DNA of 64,000 nucleotides. Source: Streptomyces taklimakanensis. GTDB lineage: Bacteria > Actinomycetota > Actinomycetes > Streptomycetales > Streptomycetaceae. Where the stretch lies: NCBI RefSeq assembly GCF_009709575.1, contig NZ_WIXO01000001.1, positions 4,342,001 through 4,406,000 of the forward strand. The letters are read 5' to 3'. The translations under genes and the position numbers were made by a program. The stretch's first letter is position 1. Each line of letters opens with the position of its first letter. The notes under the pieces are model-generated. The model was given only the letters and a program-made list of their open reading frames with translations, ran no database searches and was not told the DNA's origin. This document shows positions 16,553-26,098 of this stretch, one piece after another.

Positions 16553-19459
16553 TCAGGTGGATTCGGCGGACGAGGGGTCGCCGAAGCCCAGGCGGGCCAG
16601 TCGGAGGGAGCCGCGCAGGGTGACGCGGAGAGCGCCGACGCCCGTCGGGGGCTCGGGCAGGTCGGCCCGCACGGTGGTGTAGGCGTAGCGGTCGCCGGTG
16701 GAGGGGACGGCGAGGGCGATCGACGCGGCGCCCTCCGGGTGGAGGACGACGGTGGCCTCGCCCGGCTCCTCGCGGGCGGCCCGCACGGTGACCGAGCCGG
16801 GGCCGGAGCCGAAGTCGCAGGAGAGGAAGACCAGTTCCGCCTCCCCGCGCCCGGTGGGGGCGACCGCGTCGCCGCGCTCCCGGCTCAGGTCCACCAACTC
16901 GGTGCCGCGCTGCTCGTCGTAGTCGGCGGCGGCGATGTCCGCGACCGGACGCGGCCCGGGCGCCTCGCCGTCGACGTGGACGGTGGTCGTGGCGCGGACG
17001 TCCGCGCTGGAGGCACCGACCTCGACGCCGTACGTGCCCGGCGCCACCGTCCACCGGCCGTGCGCCACGTCCCAGTGGCCCAGCGCCTTTGACAGCGGGA
17101 CGGTGAACTCCACCTCCCGCGAGGCGCCCGGCGCCAGACGGATCCGCCGGTGACCGGCCAGGGCGCGGTGCGGGCGGGGGAGGGCGGGGCCGGCCACGTC
17201 CGCCGCGCGGACGTAGAGCTGGACGACCTCGTCGCCCTCCCGTTCGCCGGTGTTGGTCACCGCGCAGCGGACGGTCAGGGTCCGCCCGTCGTGCGACGCC
17301 GTCGCCTCGCCGTAGGAGAAGGAGGTGTACGACAGCCCGTGCCCGAAGGGGTACAGCGGCGTGCCGTCGAAGTACAGGTAGGTGGCGCGGGAGCCGATGA
17401 TGTCGTAGTCGAGCAGGTCGGGGAGATCGGCGTCGTCGGTGTACCAGGTCTGCGGCAGTCGCCCGCCCGGTGAGACGTCGCCGGCCAGGACCGCGGCCAG
17501 CGCGTCCCCGGCGGCCTGCCCGCCGTGGGCCGTCCACAGCAGGGCGGGCAGCGCGGTGTCGGCGTCCCCCACCGCGTACGGGTAGGCCGAGGTGAGGACG
17601 AGGGCGGTGCGCGGGTTGGCGTCGCGGGCCGCCCGCCACAGGCGGTCCTGCTGCTCGGGCAGGGCGAGCGTGGTGCGGTCCTCGGTCTCCCTCCCGTTGA
17701 TGTGCGGATCGTTGCCCGCGACGACGACCACCACGTCGGCCTCGGCGGCGGCGGCCCGCACCGCGTCCTCGCCGCGCTCGACCGTCTCCACGGTGAACAC
17801 CGTGCCCTCCTCGCCGTCGGCGGCAACCCTCGCGCCGTCGGCGGCGACTGTCAGGTACCGGCCCGTCCCCCGGTGCCACAGGAGGTGTCCCCCGCCGTGC
17901 GGTCGCAGCTCGAAGGTCTCCTGCACCACCCAGCCACCCGGCTGCCCGGCCGAGGCACGTACCCGACCGTCGTCGGCGACCGACAGGTACCTGCCGCACT
18001 CCGCGCGCAGCGTCACCACCCCGCCGCCCCAGTCCACCAGGGCGAACGTGTCGCGCGCGGCCGGCTCGGCGCGGACCTCCAGCGGCGGCAGGTCGGTGCG
18101 TCCGCGCAGCAGCGCCGGGTCCAACGCGCCGGCCGCGGCGGGGTCGTCGGGGTCGCCGGGGTCGCCCCCGTCCCCACCGGGACCGGTGTCGGGAACGGCG
18201 AGCCGACCGCCGGCGCAGTGCAGCCGGATCCGGTCGGCGCCCTCGGCGAACGTCACGCCCTCGGCGCCGAACCGCTTCCGCAGACCGTCCAGCGGGGTGG
18301 AACGGTGCAGCAGGGCGCCGCTGTACCAGTCGAGCTTGCACTCGTCGGCCAGCAGTCCGACGACCGCCACCCGCACCCCCTCGGCCAGGGGCAGCAGGCC
18401 GTCGTTCTTCAGCAGGACGACCGCCTGCTCGGCCGCCTCGCGCGCCAGCGCGCGGTGCTCGGGGGTGTCGAACGCCGCGTCGGAGGCGCCGTCGGCGGGT
18501 TCGGGGTCGAACTCGCCCAGCGCGAAACGCATCGTCAACAGCCGCCGCACCGCCGTGTCGACGTCGGCCTCCGTCAGCAGGCCGCGCTCCAGCGCGCCGC
18601 GCACCCGGGCGATGACGACGGAGGAGTCCTCGCCGTGGTCGGTGAAGCTGTCCACGCCGGCCCGCAGGGCGGCGGCGGTGGCCTCCTCGTGGTCGGCGAA
18701 GTAGCCCTGGGAGTCGGCGAGGTTGCTGGGGGCGCCCGCGTCCGAGCACACCACCAGGTCCCGGTCGCACCAGGTGCGCAGTTCCTCGGCCAGCAGCGGG
18801 GAGAGGTGGTTGGGGCGGCCGTTGACCAGGTTGTAGGCGGGCATCACCCCGGCCACCGCGCCCGTCCGCACCGGGCCGCGGAAGGCCGGCAGTTCGTACT
18901 CGTGCAGCACCCGGGGCCGCACCGAGGCCGAGGAGGTGTCGCGGTCGGTCTCGTTGTTGTGCGACAACCAGTGCTTGAGCACCGGGGCGGTGCGCAGGCG
19001 GGTCGGATGGTCGCCGCGCAGGCCCCGGGTGTAGGCGCCGGCGAGCGCGGCGGTCAGGTGCGGGTCCTCGGCGTACCCCTCCTCGTTGCGGCCCCACAGC
19101 GGGTGGCGCAGCAGGTTGACCGTGGGCGACCAGACGTTCAGACCGACGCGCGGGTCGCGGGCCCGCATCGCGCGCACCTCCCGCCCGACGGCCTCGCCCA
19201 CCCGGCGCACCAGATCGTCGTTCCAGGTCGCCCCCAGGCCGACCGCCTGGGGGAAGACGGTCGCCGGGCCCATCCAGGCCACGCCGTGCAGGGCCTCCTG
19301 GCCGGTGCGGAAGGCCGGCACGCCCAGGCGCTCCACGGCGGGCGCGAACTGGTGCAGCATCGCGACGCGCTCGTCGAGGGTGAGCCGTCCCAGCAGGTCG
19401 TCGGCGCGTTCCCGGGCCGACAGGCGCGGATCGCGGAAGGGCGGCTGGTCGGTGCTCAC
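16553..19459 (-). CDS. GH3 beta-glucosidase with embedded fascin-like domain
   Basis: A 968-residue glycoside hydrolase family 3 enzyme with no signal peptide, hence cytoplasmic. The GTG at 19459 follows GAGGGG; a GTG further up (19510) lacks a binding site. The N-terminal barrel (about 25-330) has KHW at 162-164 and the nucleophile Asp240 in VVCSDAGAP. The alpha/beta C-domain is split by an inserted stretch at about 480-575 with repeated YLSV/YLTV motifs, resembling a beta-trefoil fascin domain. A fibronectin-III-like domain follows, and the tail (FLSCDFGSGPGSVTV onward) resembles a CBM6-type beta-sandwich. It likely removes glucose from imported oligosaccharides in the LacI-controlled sugar locus; beta-xylosidase activity is an alternative. 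Confidence 0.85.
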   Translation of the reverse strand: MSTDQPPFRDPRLSARERADDLLGRLTLDERVAMLHQFAPAVERLGVPAFRTGQEALHGVAWMGPATVFPQAVGLGATWNDDLVRRVGEAVGREVRAMRARDPRVGLNVWSPTVNLLRHPLWGRNEEGYAEDPHLTAALAGAYTRGLRGDHPTRLRTAPVLKHWLSHNNETDRDTSSASVRPRVLHEYELPAFRGPVRTGAVAGVMPAYNLVNGRPNHLSPLLAEELRTWCDRDLVVCSDAGAPSNLADSQGYFADHEEATAAALRAGVDSFTDHGEDSSVVIARVRGALERGLLTEADVDTAVRRLLTMRFALGEFDPEPADGASDAAFDTPEHRALAREAAEQAVVLLKNDGLLPLAEGVRVAVVGLLADECKLDWYSGALLHRSTPLDGLRKRFGAEGVTFAEGADRIRLHCAGGRLAVPDTGPGGDGGDPGDPDDPAAAGALDPALLRGRTDLPPLEVRAEPAARDTFALVDWGGGVVTLRAECGRYLSVADDGRVRASAGQPGGWVVQETFELRPHGGGHLLWHRGTGRYLTVAADGARVAADGEEGTVFTVETVERGEDAVRAAAAEADVVVVVAGNDPHINGRETEDRTTLALPEQQDRLWRAARDANPRTALVLTSAYPYAVGDADTALPALLWTAHGGQAAGDALAAVLAGDVSPGGRLPQTWYTDDADLPDLLDYDIIGSRATYLYFDGTPLYPFGHGLSYTSFSYGEATASHDGRTLTVRCAVTNTGEREGDEVVQLYVRAADVAGPALPRPHRALAGHRRIRLAPGASREVEFTVPLSKALGHWDVAHGRWTVAPGTYGVEVGASSADVRATTTVHVDGEAPGPRPVADIAAADYDEQRGTELVDLSRERGDAVAPTGRGEAELVFLSCDFGSGPGSVTVRAAREEPGEATVVLHPEGAASIALAVPSTGDRYAYTTVRADLPEPPTGVGALRVTLRGSLRLARLGFGDPSSAEST

Positions 19460-19577
19460 GTAAGGAATCCCCTCGGGGTGGTCGGTCCCCGCCGGCGTCC
19501 ACGGCGTCACGAGTTGCCGGCAACGGCGCAGCGGGTCGGGGACGCGAGCGTCGCGCGCCCCGGGTGCGGTTCACGAT

Positions 19578-19591
19578 TCGAAGCGCTTCGA
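19578..19591. promoter_or_regulatory. LacI-type operator 1
   Basis: Perfect palindrome TCGAAGCGCTTCGA with the central CG typical of LacI-family operators, about 120 bp upstream of the GH3 start. Identical to the copy at 19746-19759. Confidence 0.8.
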
Positions 19592-19745
19592 TGCTGGAGC
19601 TGTGGAGGGGCGGGTGTCAAGGCATTGAACGGCAACAACCTCGGAACCCTTGAACTTCCTGCGTTCGAGCCATGGAGAGAGCTTGGATGTTTCTTTGTCC
19701 CGACTCTTGCGCGCTATGACCCTCAGGCTTAATCTCGCCGCAATA

Positions 19746-19759
19746 TCGAAGCGCTTCGA
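19746..19759. promoter_or_regulatory. LacI-type operator 2
   Basis: Perfect palindrome TCGAAGCGCTTCGA about 85 bp upstream of the binding-protein gene start; an added TTCG repeat follows. Likely represses the importer/GH74/GH42 operon. Confidence 0.8.
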
Positions 19760-19844
19760 CCGATTCGTTCGACCGGCGGGACCGTGCCGGGCCGCCAGGC
19801 CGCTTTGGTCGTCCGCCGACGCGCCGCCACGAAGGGTTGCCACC

Positions 19845-21512
19845 ATGTCCCAGACCCACAGCCCCAGCCGGAGAACGTTCCTCGCCTCCACGGCCGTCGC
19901 CGCCGCCGTGGTCGGCGGGGTGCCGCTGCTGTCGGCGTGCTCATCGGAGGGTGGCGGGGGCGGCAAGGGCGGCACGACGACCAAGAAGGACGCGGCCAAG
20001 CTCCTCCCGACCTACCGGGCGTCCCGCGTCGTCGAGCCGGACATCCCCAGCGAGAACGGGTCCCGCCCCGGTTTCACCGGCAAGGCCGAGCCGTACGCGC
20101 AACTGCCCGCCTCCGTTCCGGAGAAGCTGGGCAAGGGCGGCAAGGTCACGATCATGAGCCCGCTGTGGGGCACCCCGCCGAAGAAGGACTGCGCCTACTA
20201 CCGGGCCGTCGACGAGGCCACCGGCGTCACCGTCGACTGGCAGACCCAGGACGGCAACACCTACGGCGAGAAGCTCGGCGCGGTGCTCGCCTCCAGCGGC
20301 ATCCCCGACATGGTGGTGATCCCCAGCTGGGAGATGCAGGGCAAGATCCCCAGCGCCATCGACAGCCGCTTCGCCGACCTCGGCTCCTACCTGTCGGGCG
20401 ACAACGTCGAGAAGTACCCCAACCTCGCCGCCATCCCCACCGAGGCCTGGCGGATGTCCATCTTCAGCGGAAAGTTGAAGGGCCTGCCCCTCCCGTCCGG
20501 CGCGGTCGACATCGTCATCCCCTACTACCGCCAGGACATCTTCGAGGACAAGGGCTGGGAGGTTCCCACCAGCGCCCAGGGGTTCATGGACCTGGCCAAG
20601 GAGATCACCGCGCCCAGGGCCAAGGTGTGGGCCTGCGAGGACATGAAGTGGACGGCGTTCAACGTCTTCGGCGCGCTGCCGGACAAGCCGTACTGCTGGG
20701 AGTGGCAGGGCGAGAAACTGGTCCACCGCATCGAGACGGACAACTACCTCGAGGCGCTGGAGTGGACCCGCAAGCTCTACGCCGCCGGAGTCGTCCACCC
20801 CGACGCCATGGCGGTGCGCGGTGACGCGGGCACCCGCTTCACCGCCGGCCAGTCGATGATGACCAACGACGGCAACGCCAAGTGGTACGGCTGGACCTTC
20901 GAGCAGCGCGAGCAGAACCCCGACTTCCGTGTCTCGGGCATGGACATCTTCGGCCACGACGGCGGCGATCCGCGGCTGTACTTCGCCAACCCGGCCGGCA
21001 TCTGGGCCTTCGTCAACCGCAAGGCCTCCAAGGAGACGGTCGAGGAGTGCCTGGCCATCGCCAACTTCGCCGCCGCCCCATACGGAACCAGGGAGAACCG
21101 CCTGGTCCGGTACGGCGTCGAGGGCACCCACTACACGCTGGAGGACGGCGTGCCCACCAAGACGCCCCAGGGCGTCACCGAGACCCAGGACACCTACTTC
21201 TTCACCGCCGGCTCCGAGGCCGTCGCCGCCTTCCCCGACTACCCGCAGATCGTGAGGGACTGGTGCGCCTGGCAGCAGCGGATGGGCGCGTTCATGAAGA
21301 AGCCGCTGCTGTACGGGATGCAGGTCCGCGAGCCCAACCGGTGGGCCAACCTCGGCGACCAGTTCGAGGACCTGGAGGACGACGTCGTGCGCGGCCGCAA
21401 GAAGATCTCCGACATGCAGCGGGCCATCGAGGACTGGCGCAAGGCCGGCGGCGACGAACTGCGCGACTGGTACCGGAAGCTGATCGACGAGGTCGGCGAG
21501 TCCGCCGCCTGA
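19845..21512 (+). CDS. Extracellular sugar-binding lipoprotein
   Basis: A 555-residue substrate-binding protein of a CUT1-type ABC importer, anchored outside the cell membrane. The ATG at 19845 follows GAAGGG. The signal has twin arginines (SPSRRTFLAS) and a lipobox ending LLSAC with Cys32, followed by a Ser/Gly/Lys linker. The mature part resembles the long LplA/YtcQ family of oligosaccharide-binding proteins. Two permease genes follow, and GH74 and GH42 genes complete the operon, so the ligand is probably a plant-wall oligosaccharide such as a xyloglucan fragment. Two LacI-type palindromes sit upstream. Confidence 0.87.
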   Translation: MSQTHSPSRRTFLASTAVAAAVVGGVPLLSACSSEGGGGGKGGTTTKKDAAKLLPTYRASRVVEPDIPSENGSRPGFTGKAEPYAQLPASVPEKLGKGGKVTIMSPLWGTPPKKDCAYYRAVDEATGVTVDWQTQDGNTYGEKLGAVLASSGIPDMVVIPSWEMQGKIPSAIDSRFADLGSYLSGDNVEKYPNLAAIPTEAWRMSIFSGKLKGLPLPSGAVDIVIPYYRQDIFEDKGWEVPTSAQGFMDLAKEITAPRAKVWACEDMKWTAFNVFGALPDKPYCWEWQGEKLVHRIETDNYLEALEWTRKLYAAGVVHPDAMAVRGDAGTRFTAGQSMMTNDGNAKWYGWTFEQREQNPDFRVSGMDIFGHDGGDPRLYFANPAGIWAFVNRKASKETVEECLAIANFAAAPYGTRENRLVRYGVEGTHYTLEDGVPTKTPQGVTETQDTYFFTAGSEAVAAFPDYPQIVRDWCAWQQRMGAFMKKPLLYGMQVREPNRWANLGDQFEDLEDDVVRGRKKISDMQRAIEDWRKAGGDELRDWYRKLIDEVGESAA

Positions 21513-21627
21513 CCGACCCGCGCACCCCAGGCGAGGGCCCGGCGCGGGCACGCACCGCCAGGACGCGCCGTCCGCACGCGCGTCCCGCACCGGGTCGGGC
21601 CCCGGCAACGCTGACGAGGAGAGACCC

Positions 21628-22764
21628 GTGTCGCACAGCACGGCCCCCGGCGGGGCGCCGGCCGACGGCGCCGGATCCACCGGCATGGCCCCGGCACCCC
21701 ACATCGCACCGGCGGCGCCCGCCGGCTCGCCGACGGCGGACGGCACGCCGTCGAACGCCCCACCGCCGGACGACGGCCGGCGTCCCGGCCCGAGGAGGGG
21801 GCGGAGGAAGGGCCGGAAGGCGGCCGCCCCGCCCGGCGGCATCACCTGGCGGCACCGGCTGCGCCGCGACCGCGCCCTGGTCCTGATGACGGCGCCCGCG
21901 CTGCTGCTGGTCCTGGTCTTCGCCTACGTGCCGCTGCTGGGCAACGCCGTGGCCTTCAAGGAGTTCGACCCCTACGTCGGCGAGTCCTTCTTCGAGAGCT
22001 TCGAGCTGAGCCCCTGGGTGGGCTTCGAACAGTTCCAGCGCATGTGGGACGACCCCTACTTCTGGGGGGCCGTCGAGAACACCCTGGTGATCTTCCTCAT
22101 CCAGTTGGTGTTCTTCTTCCCCATCCCGATCCTGCTGGCCCTGCTGATCAACAGCATCATCAGTCCGCGGGTGCGCGCCTGGGCCCAGGGCGTGCTCTAC
22201 CTGCCGCACTTCTTCTCCTGGGTGCTGGTGATCACCGTCTTCCAGCAGATCTTCGGCGGTGCCGGGATCATCGCCCAGACGATGCGGGACCACGGCGGGG
22301 GCGGTTTCGACCTGATGACCGACCCCGACTTCTTCAAGTTCCTCGTCACCTTCCAGATGATCTGGAAGGACGCCGGCTGGGGCATCATCGTCTTCCTCGC
22401 CGCGTTGGCGGCCGTCAACCACGAGCTGTACGAGGCCGCCGCCATGGACGGCGCGAACCGGTGGCGCCGGATGTGGCACGTCACCCTGCCCGCGCTGCGT
22501 CCGGTGATCGCGATGCTGCTGGTGCTGCGCGTCGGCGACGCCCTCACCGTCGGCTTCGAACAGATCCTGCTCCAACGCAGGGCGGTGGGAACGGGGGCCA
22601 GTGAGGTCCTGGACACCTACGTCTGGAACGTCGGCCTGGAGAACGGCGACTTCGGCTACGCGGCGGCCGTCGGCGTCGTCAAGGGGATCTTCGGCCTCTG
22701 CCTGGTCCTGATCGCCAACAAGACCGCCCACCTGCTGGGCGAGCAGGGGGTGTACAAGAAGTGA
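21628..22764 (+). CDS. Sugar ABC importer permease (LplB-like)
   Basis: A 378-residue permease. GTG 21628 follows GAGGAGAG. The first 70 residues are a Gly/Pro/Arg-rich cytoplasmic tail, unusually long. Six membrane helices follow, starting with ALVLMTAPALLLVLVFAYVP. The EAA loop that contacts the ATPase is visible as YEAAAMDGANRWRRMWHVTLP. It pairs with the permease gene that overlaps it by 4 bp. No ATPase gene is in the operon; in Streptomyces such importers commonly share the multipurpose ATPase MsiK encoded elsewhere. Confidence 0.87.
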   Translation: MSHSTAPGGAPADGAGSTGMAPAPHIAPAAPAGSPTADGTPSNAPPPDDGRRPGPRRGRRKGRKAAAPPGGITWRHRLRRDRALVLMTAPALLLVLVFAYVPLLGNAVAFKEFDPYVGESFFESFELSPWVGFEQFQRMWDDPYFWGAVENTLVIFLIQLVFFFPIPILLALLINSIISPRVRAWAQGVLYLPHFFSWVLVITVFQQIFGGAGIIAQTMRDHGGGGFDLMTDPDFFKFLVTFQMIWKDAGWGIIVFLAALAAVNHELYEAAAMDGANRWRRMWHVTLPALRPVIAMLLVLRVGDALTVGFEQILLQRRAVGTGASEVLDTYVWNVGLENGDFGYAAAVGVVKGIFGLCLVLIANKTAHLLGEQGVYKK

Positions 22765-23690
22765 GCGTGCTGACCGAGGACCGGGAGGTCGAGAACACCG
22801 GCGCCCGGATGCGGCCCGCCTGGGAGGAGCCGCCCGGCCGTGTCGGCCTCACCGCCAAGGGCGTGGTGCTGGGGGTGGCCTGCCTGGCGATCCTCTTCCC
22901 GCTGTGGATCGTGATCGTCACCAGCCTGTCGCCGGCCGAGACCATCCGGCAGGCGGGCGGGCTGGTGATCGTGCCCGACGGGATCACCTTCGAGGCCTAC
23001 CGCGAACTGCTCAGCGGCGGCCAGGTCACCCGGGCGACCGTCATCAGCGTCTGCATCACCGTCGTGGGCACCCTGTTCAGCATGACCGTCTCGGTGCTGT
23101 GCGCCTACGGCCTCTCCCGCTCCGGTTCCTTCGGCCACCGGCCGATGCTGATGACGCTGCTGGCCACGATGTTCTTCGGCGCCGGGCTGATTCCCACCTA
23201 CCTCCTGGTGCAGTCCCTCGGCCTGATCGACTCCTACGCCTCGCTGATCCTGCCCAGCGCGGTCAGCGTCTTCAACATCCTGGTGCTGCGGGCGTTCTTC
23301 ATGGGCACCGCGCCGGAGCTGATCGACAGCGCCCGCATCGACGGCGCCGGCGAATTCCGCATCCTGTGGCAGGTCGTGATGCCGTTGTCCCGGCCCGTGC
23401 TGGCGGTGATCTCGCTGTTCTACGCGGTCGGCTACTGGAGCGCCTGGTTCAACGCGTCGATCTACCTCAACGACCAGACCAAGATGCCGCTCCAGGTCGT
23501 GCTCAACCAGATCGTCCTGGAGGGGCAGCGCCCCACCGGCATGTCCCAGATCGTCAACACCGGTCAGATCCACACCCTGTCGGTGCAGATGGCGGTCATG
23601 GTGCTGGCCCTGGTGCCGGTCTCCGTGCTCTCGCCCTTCGTCCAGAAGCACTTCAAGAAGGGCATGCTCATCGGCGCCGTCAAGGGCTGA
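22761..23690 (+). CDS. Sugar ABC importer permease (YtcP-like)
   Basis: A 309-residue second permease with six predicted helices. GTG 22761 overlaps the previous stop, giving tight translational coupling. The EAA-type loop reads IDSARIDGAGEFRILWQVVMP. The C-terminus, FVQKHFKKGMLIGAVKG, is the characteristic ending of this permease family. It forms the channel with the preceding permease. Confidence 0.88.
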   Translation: MSVLTEDREVENTGARMRPAWEEPPGRVGLTAKGVVLGVACLAILFPLWIVIVTSLSPAETIRQAGGLVIVPDGITFEAYRELLSGGQVTRATVISVCITVVGTLFSMTVSVLCAYGLSRSGSFGHRPMLMTLLATMFFGAGLIPTYLLVQSLGLIDSYASLILPSAVSVFNILVLRAFFMGTAPELIDSARIDGAGEFRILWQVVMPLSRPVLAVISLFYAVGYWSAWFNASIYLNDQTKMPLQVVLNQIVLEGQRPTGMSQIVNTGQIHTLSVQMAVMVLALVPVSVLSPFVQKHFKKGMLIGAVKG

Positions 23691-23721
23691 GCCCCGCACC
23701 GCCGGCACGCCCGTCTCCCCG

Positions 23722-23750
23722 CCCCACCCCCACCCCCACCCCCACCCCCA
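23722..23750. repeat. CCCCCA hexamer array with G-quadruplex potential
   Basis: Five consecutive C-runs of four to five bases separated by single A residues (A at 23726, 23732, 23738, 23744, 23750), exact period 6. The minus strand therefore carries five G-runs with one-base loops. It lies in the 92-bp gap between the permease and GH74 genes. Confidence 0.9.
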
Positions 23751-23782
23751 CTCCCGTCCCCAGGCAGCGAGGTCCCACCACC

Positions 23783-26098
23783 ATGAGCCACCACCCCCAC
23801 GGCAGACTCCCGAACCGGGACACGGAGGCAGCGGAGACCACCGGGAACGCGCGGAGCGCGGGCGCCGACGCCGGCGCCACCCGGCGCTCCGTGCTGCGCG
23901 GCGCCGCGGCGGCCACCGTCACCGCGACCGCCGCGGGCGGACTGGCCGCCTCCCTCCCGCACCCCACCGCCCACGCCGCCCCGGCGGACCGGGCCCGTCC
24001 GGCCGCCGACGGAGCACGGCCCTACCGCTGGCGCAGCGTCGCCATGGGCGGCACCGGCTTCGTCCCCGGCATCCTCTTCCACCCCACGGTGCGCGGACTG
24101 CTCTACGCCCGCACCGACATCGGCGGCGCCTACCGCTGGGACGACCGCGCCGCCCGCTGGACGGCGCTGACCGACCACATCGGTTGGGACGACTGGAACC
24201 TGCTGGGCGTCGAGGCGATCGCCGTCGATCCCGCCCGCCCCGACCGTCTCTACCTGGCGGTGGGCACCTACGCCCAGCCCTGGGCCTCCAACGGGGCTGT
24301 GCTCCGCTCCGACGACCGGGGCACCGGCTGGCAGCGCGCCGACCTGCCCGTCAAACTCGGCGCCAACGAGGACGGGCGCGGCACCGGCGAACGCCTCCTG
24401 GTCGACCCCCGCGACGGCGACACCCTGTGGCTGGGCACCCGCCACGACGGACTGTGGCGCTCCACCGACGCCGGCGCCGGCTGGGAGCGCGACACCTCCT
24501 TCCCCGCCGAGCCGTCCGCCGGTGGACAGGGCGTCACGGTCCTGGCCGCCGCCGGGCGCACCGTCTACGCCGGCTGGGGCGACGGTGGCGGCACGGAACC
24601 CGCCCTGTACCGCACCACCGCCTCCGGCGGCTGGGAGCCCGTGCCCGGACAGCCCATCGGGCCCGCCACCGCCGTCCCCCAGCGCGTCGCCCACGCCCAC
24701 GGCGCCCTCTACGTCACCTACGCGAACGCCCCCGGCCCGGGCGGACAGACCGACGGCGCCGTCCACCGGCTCGACGTGGCCACCGGCACCTGGCGGGACG
24801 TCACCCCCCACCGGCCCGGCGGCGACGACACCTTCGGCTACGCGGGCCTGGCCGTCTCCCCGAACCGCCCCGGCACCGTGGTGGTCTCCACCAACAACCG
24901 CTGGGGGAGGGTCGACACCCTCTACCGCTCCACCGACGGCGGCGCCACGTGGACCTCGCTGCGCGAGCGGGCCGTCCTGGACGTCTCCGAGACGCCGTAC
25001 CTGACTTGGGGCGAGGAGGAGCCGAAGTTCGGTTGGTGGATCCAGGCACTGGCGATGGACCCGTTCGACGACCGCCACGTGCTGTACGGCACCGGCGCCA
25101 CGATCTACGGCACCCACGACCTGACGCACTGGGCCCCGCGCATCCGCGGCCTGGAGGAGGCGTCGGTGCGCAAGCTGGTCAGTCCGCCCACCGGCCGTGC
25201 CCACCTCCTCTCCGCCCTCGGCGACATCGGCGGCTTCCACCACGACACCCTCACCGCCTCCCCGGCCCGGGGCTTTTACCGGAACCCCGTCTTCGGCACC
25301 GCCACCGGCCTGGACCTGGCCGCCCGCAGGCCGTCGTACGTGGTGCGCGCCGGCTGGGGCGACCGGGGCAACGGCGCCTTCTCCCGCGACGGCGGCCGCA
25401 CCTGGACCCCCTTCGCCTCCCAGCCGCCCGGCGCGAAGGACGCCCCCGGCCCGATCGCGGTCACCGCCGACGCCGGCGCCCTGATCTGGTCCCTCGTCCA
25501 CTGGGACGGCACCCCCCATCCCGGCTGGCGCTCCGACGACGACGGTGCCCACTGGACCGAGATCCCCACCTTCCCCGCCGGCGCCACCCCGCTGGCCGAC
25601 CCGATCGACCCGCGGGTGGTCTACGCGTACGACACCGCCCGCGGCACCGTCGCCGTCTCCCACGACGCCGGACGCACCTTCGTCACCGCCGCCGACGGGT
25701 TGCCCGCCGGGGACCGCGAGTACCAGCTCGCCGCCACCCCCGGCCGCACCGGCGACCTGTGGCTGTCGGCCAAGGACGGTGGCCTGCTGCGGTCCACCGA
25801 CGGCGGCCGCGTCTTCGTCCGCGACGAGGGGATCGCCGCCTCCCACACCCTCGGCTTCGGCAAGGCCGCCCCCGGCTCGCACCACCCGGCCGTCTACCAC
25901 GTCGCGCGGCTCGCCGGCTCCGGCCGCACCGCCGTGTACCGCTCCGACGACGGCGGCCGCACCTGGACCCGCATCAACGACGACGCCCACCAGTGGGGGT
26001 GGATCGGCCAGACCATCACCGGCGACCCCCGCCGGTACGGCCGTGTCTACCTCGGCACCAACGGCCGCGGCGTGCAGTACGGAGACCCCGTCCGATGA
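23783..26098 (+). CDS. Secreted GH74 xyloglucanase-like glycosidase
   Basis: A 771-residue secreted enzyme. The N-terminus has a Tat-type signal (ATRRSVLRG, then a hydrophobic Ala-rich stretch, cleavage near AHA-AP around residue 66). The rest is a double seven-bladed beta-propeller with many YRSTDGG / WTS Asp-box-like repeats. The catalytic aspartates of the family are recognisable as Asp112 in YARTDIGGAYRW and Asp481 in ALGDIGGFHHD. GH74 enzymes cut the xyloglucan backbone outside the cell. There is no carbohydrate-binding module. It shares an operon with the importer and GH42, so its products are probably imported directly. Confidence 0.87.
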   Translation: MSHHPHGRLPNRDTEAAETTGNARSAGADAGATRRSVLRGAAAATVTATAAGGLAASLPHPTAHAAPADRARPAADGARPYRWRSVAMGGTGFVPGILFHPTVRGLLYARTDIGGAYRWDDRAARWTALTDHIGWDDWNLLGVEAIAVDPARPDRLYLAVGTYAQPWASNGAVLRSDDRGTGWQRADLPVKLGANEDGRGTGERLLVDPRDGDTLWLGTRHDGLWRSTDAGAGWERDTSFPAEPSAGGQGVTVLAAAGRTVYAGWGDGGGTEPALYRTTASGGWEPVPGQPIGPATAVPQRVAHAHGALYVTYANAPGPGGQTDGAVHRLDVATGTWRDVTPHRPGGDDTFGYAGLAVSPNRPGTVVVSTNNRWGRVDTLYRSTDGGATWTSLRERAVLDVSETPYLTWGEEEPKFGWWIQALAMDPFDDRHVLYGTGATIYGTHDLTHWAPRIRGLEEASVRKLVSPPTGRAHLLSALGDIGGFHHDTLTASPARGFYRNPVFGTATGLDLAARRPSYVVRAGWGDRGNGAFSRDGGRTWTPFASQPPGAKDAPGPIAVTADAGALIWSLVHWDGTPHPGWRSDDDGAHWTEIPTFPAGATPLADPIDPRVVYAYDTARGTVAVSHDAGRTFVTAADGLPAGDREYQLAATPGRTGDLWLSAKDGGLLRSTDGGRVFVRDEGIAASHTLGFGKAAPGSHHPAVYHVARLAGSGRTAVYRSDDGGRTWTRINDDAHQWGWIGQTITGDPRRYGRVYLGTNGRGVQYGDPVR

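Larger units (their letters stand above)
19460..19844. other. Divergent promoter region of the sugar locus
   Basis: 385 bp between the GH3 gene and the binding-protein gene, read in opposite directions. It contains two perfect 14-bp palindromes (19578-19591 and 19746-19759) and no gene. The stretch between them is AT-richer than its surroundings, as expected for promoters. Confidence 0.7.

Noticed and set aside
14445..19574. Very long open frames antisense to genes, here 1700 codons
   Set aside because: Extreme GC makes stop codons rare in alternative frames. The translation is Arg/Gly/Pro-rich without domains, and the other strand holds convincing genes.
23722..23750. Possible CRISPR-like repeat
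   Set aside because: It is a simple hexamer array without spacers and no cas genes are near.
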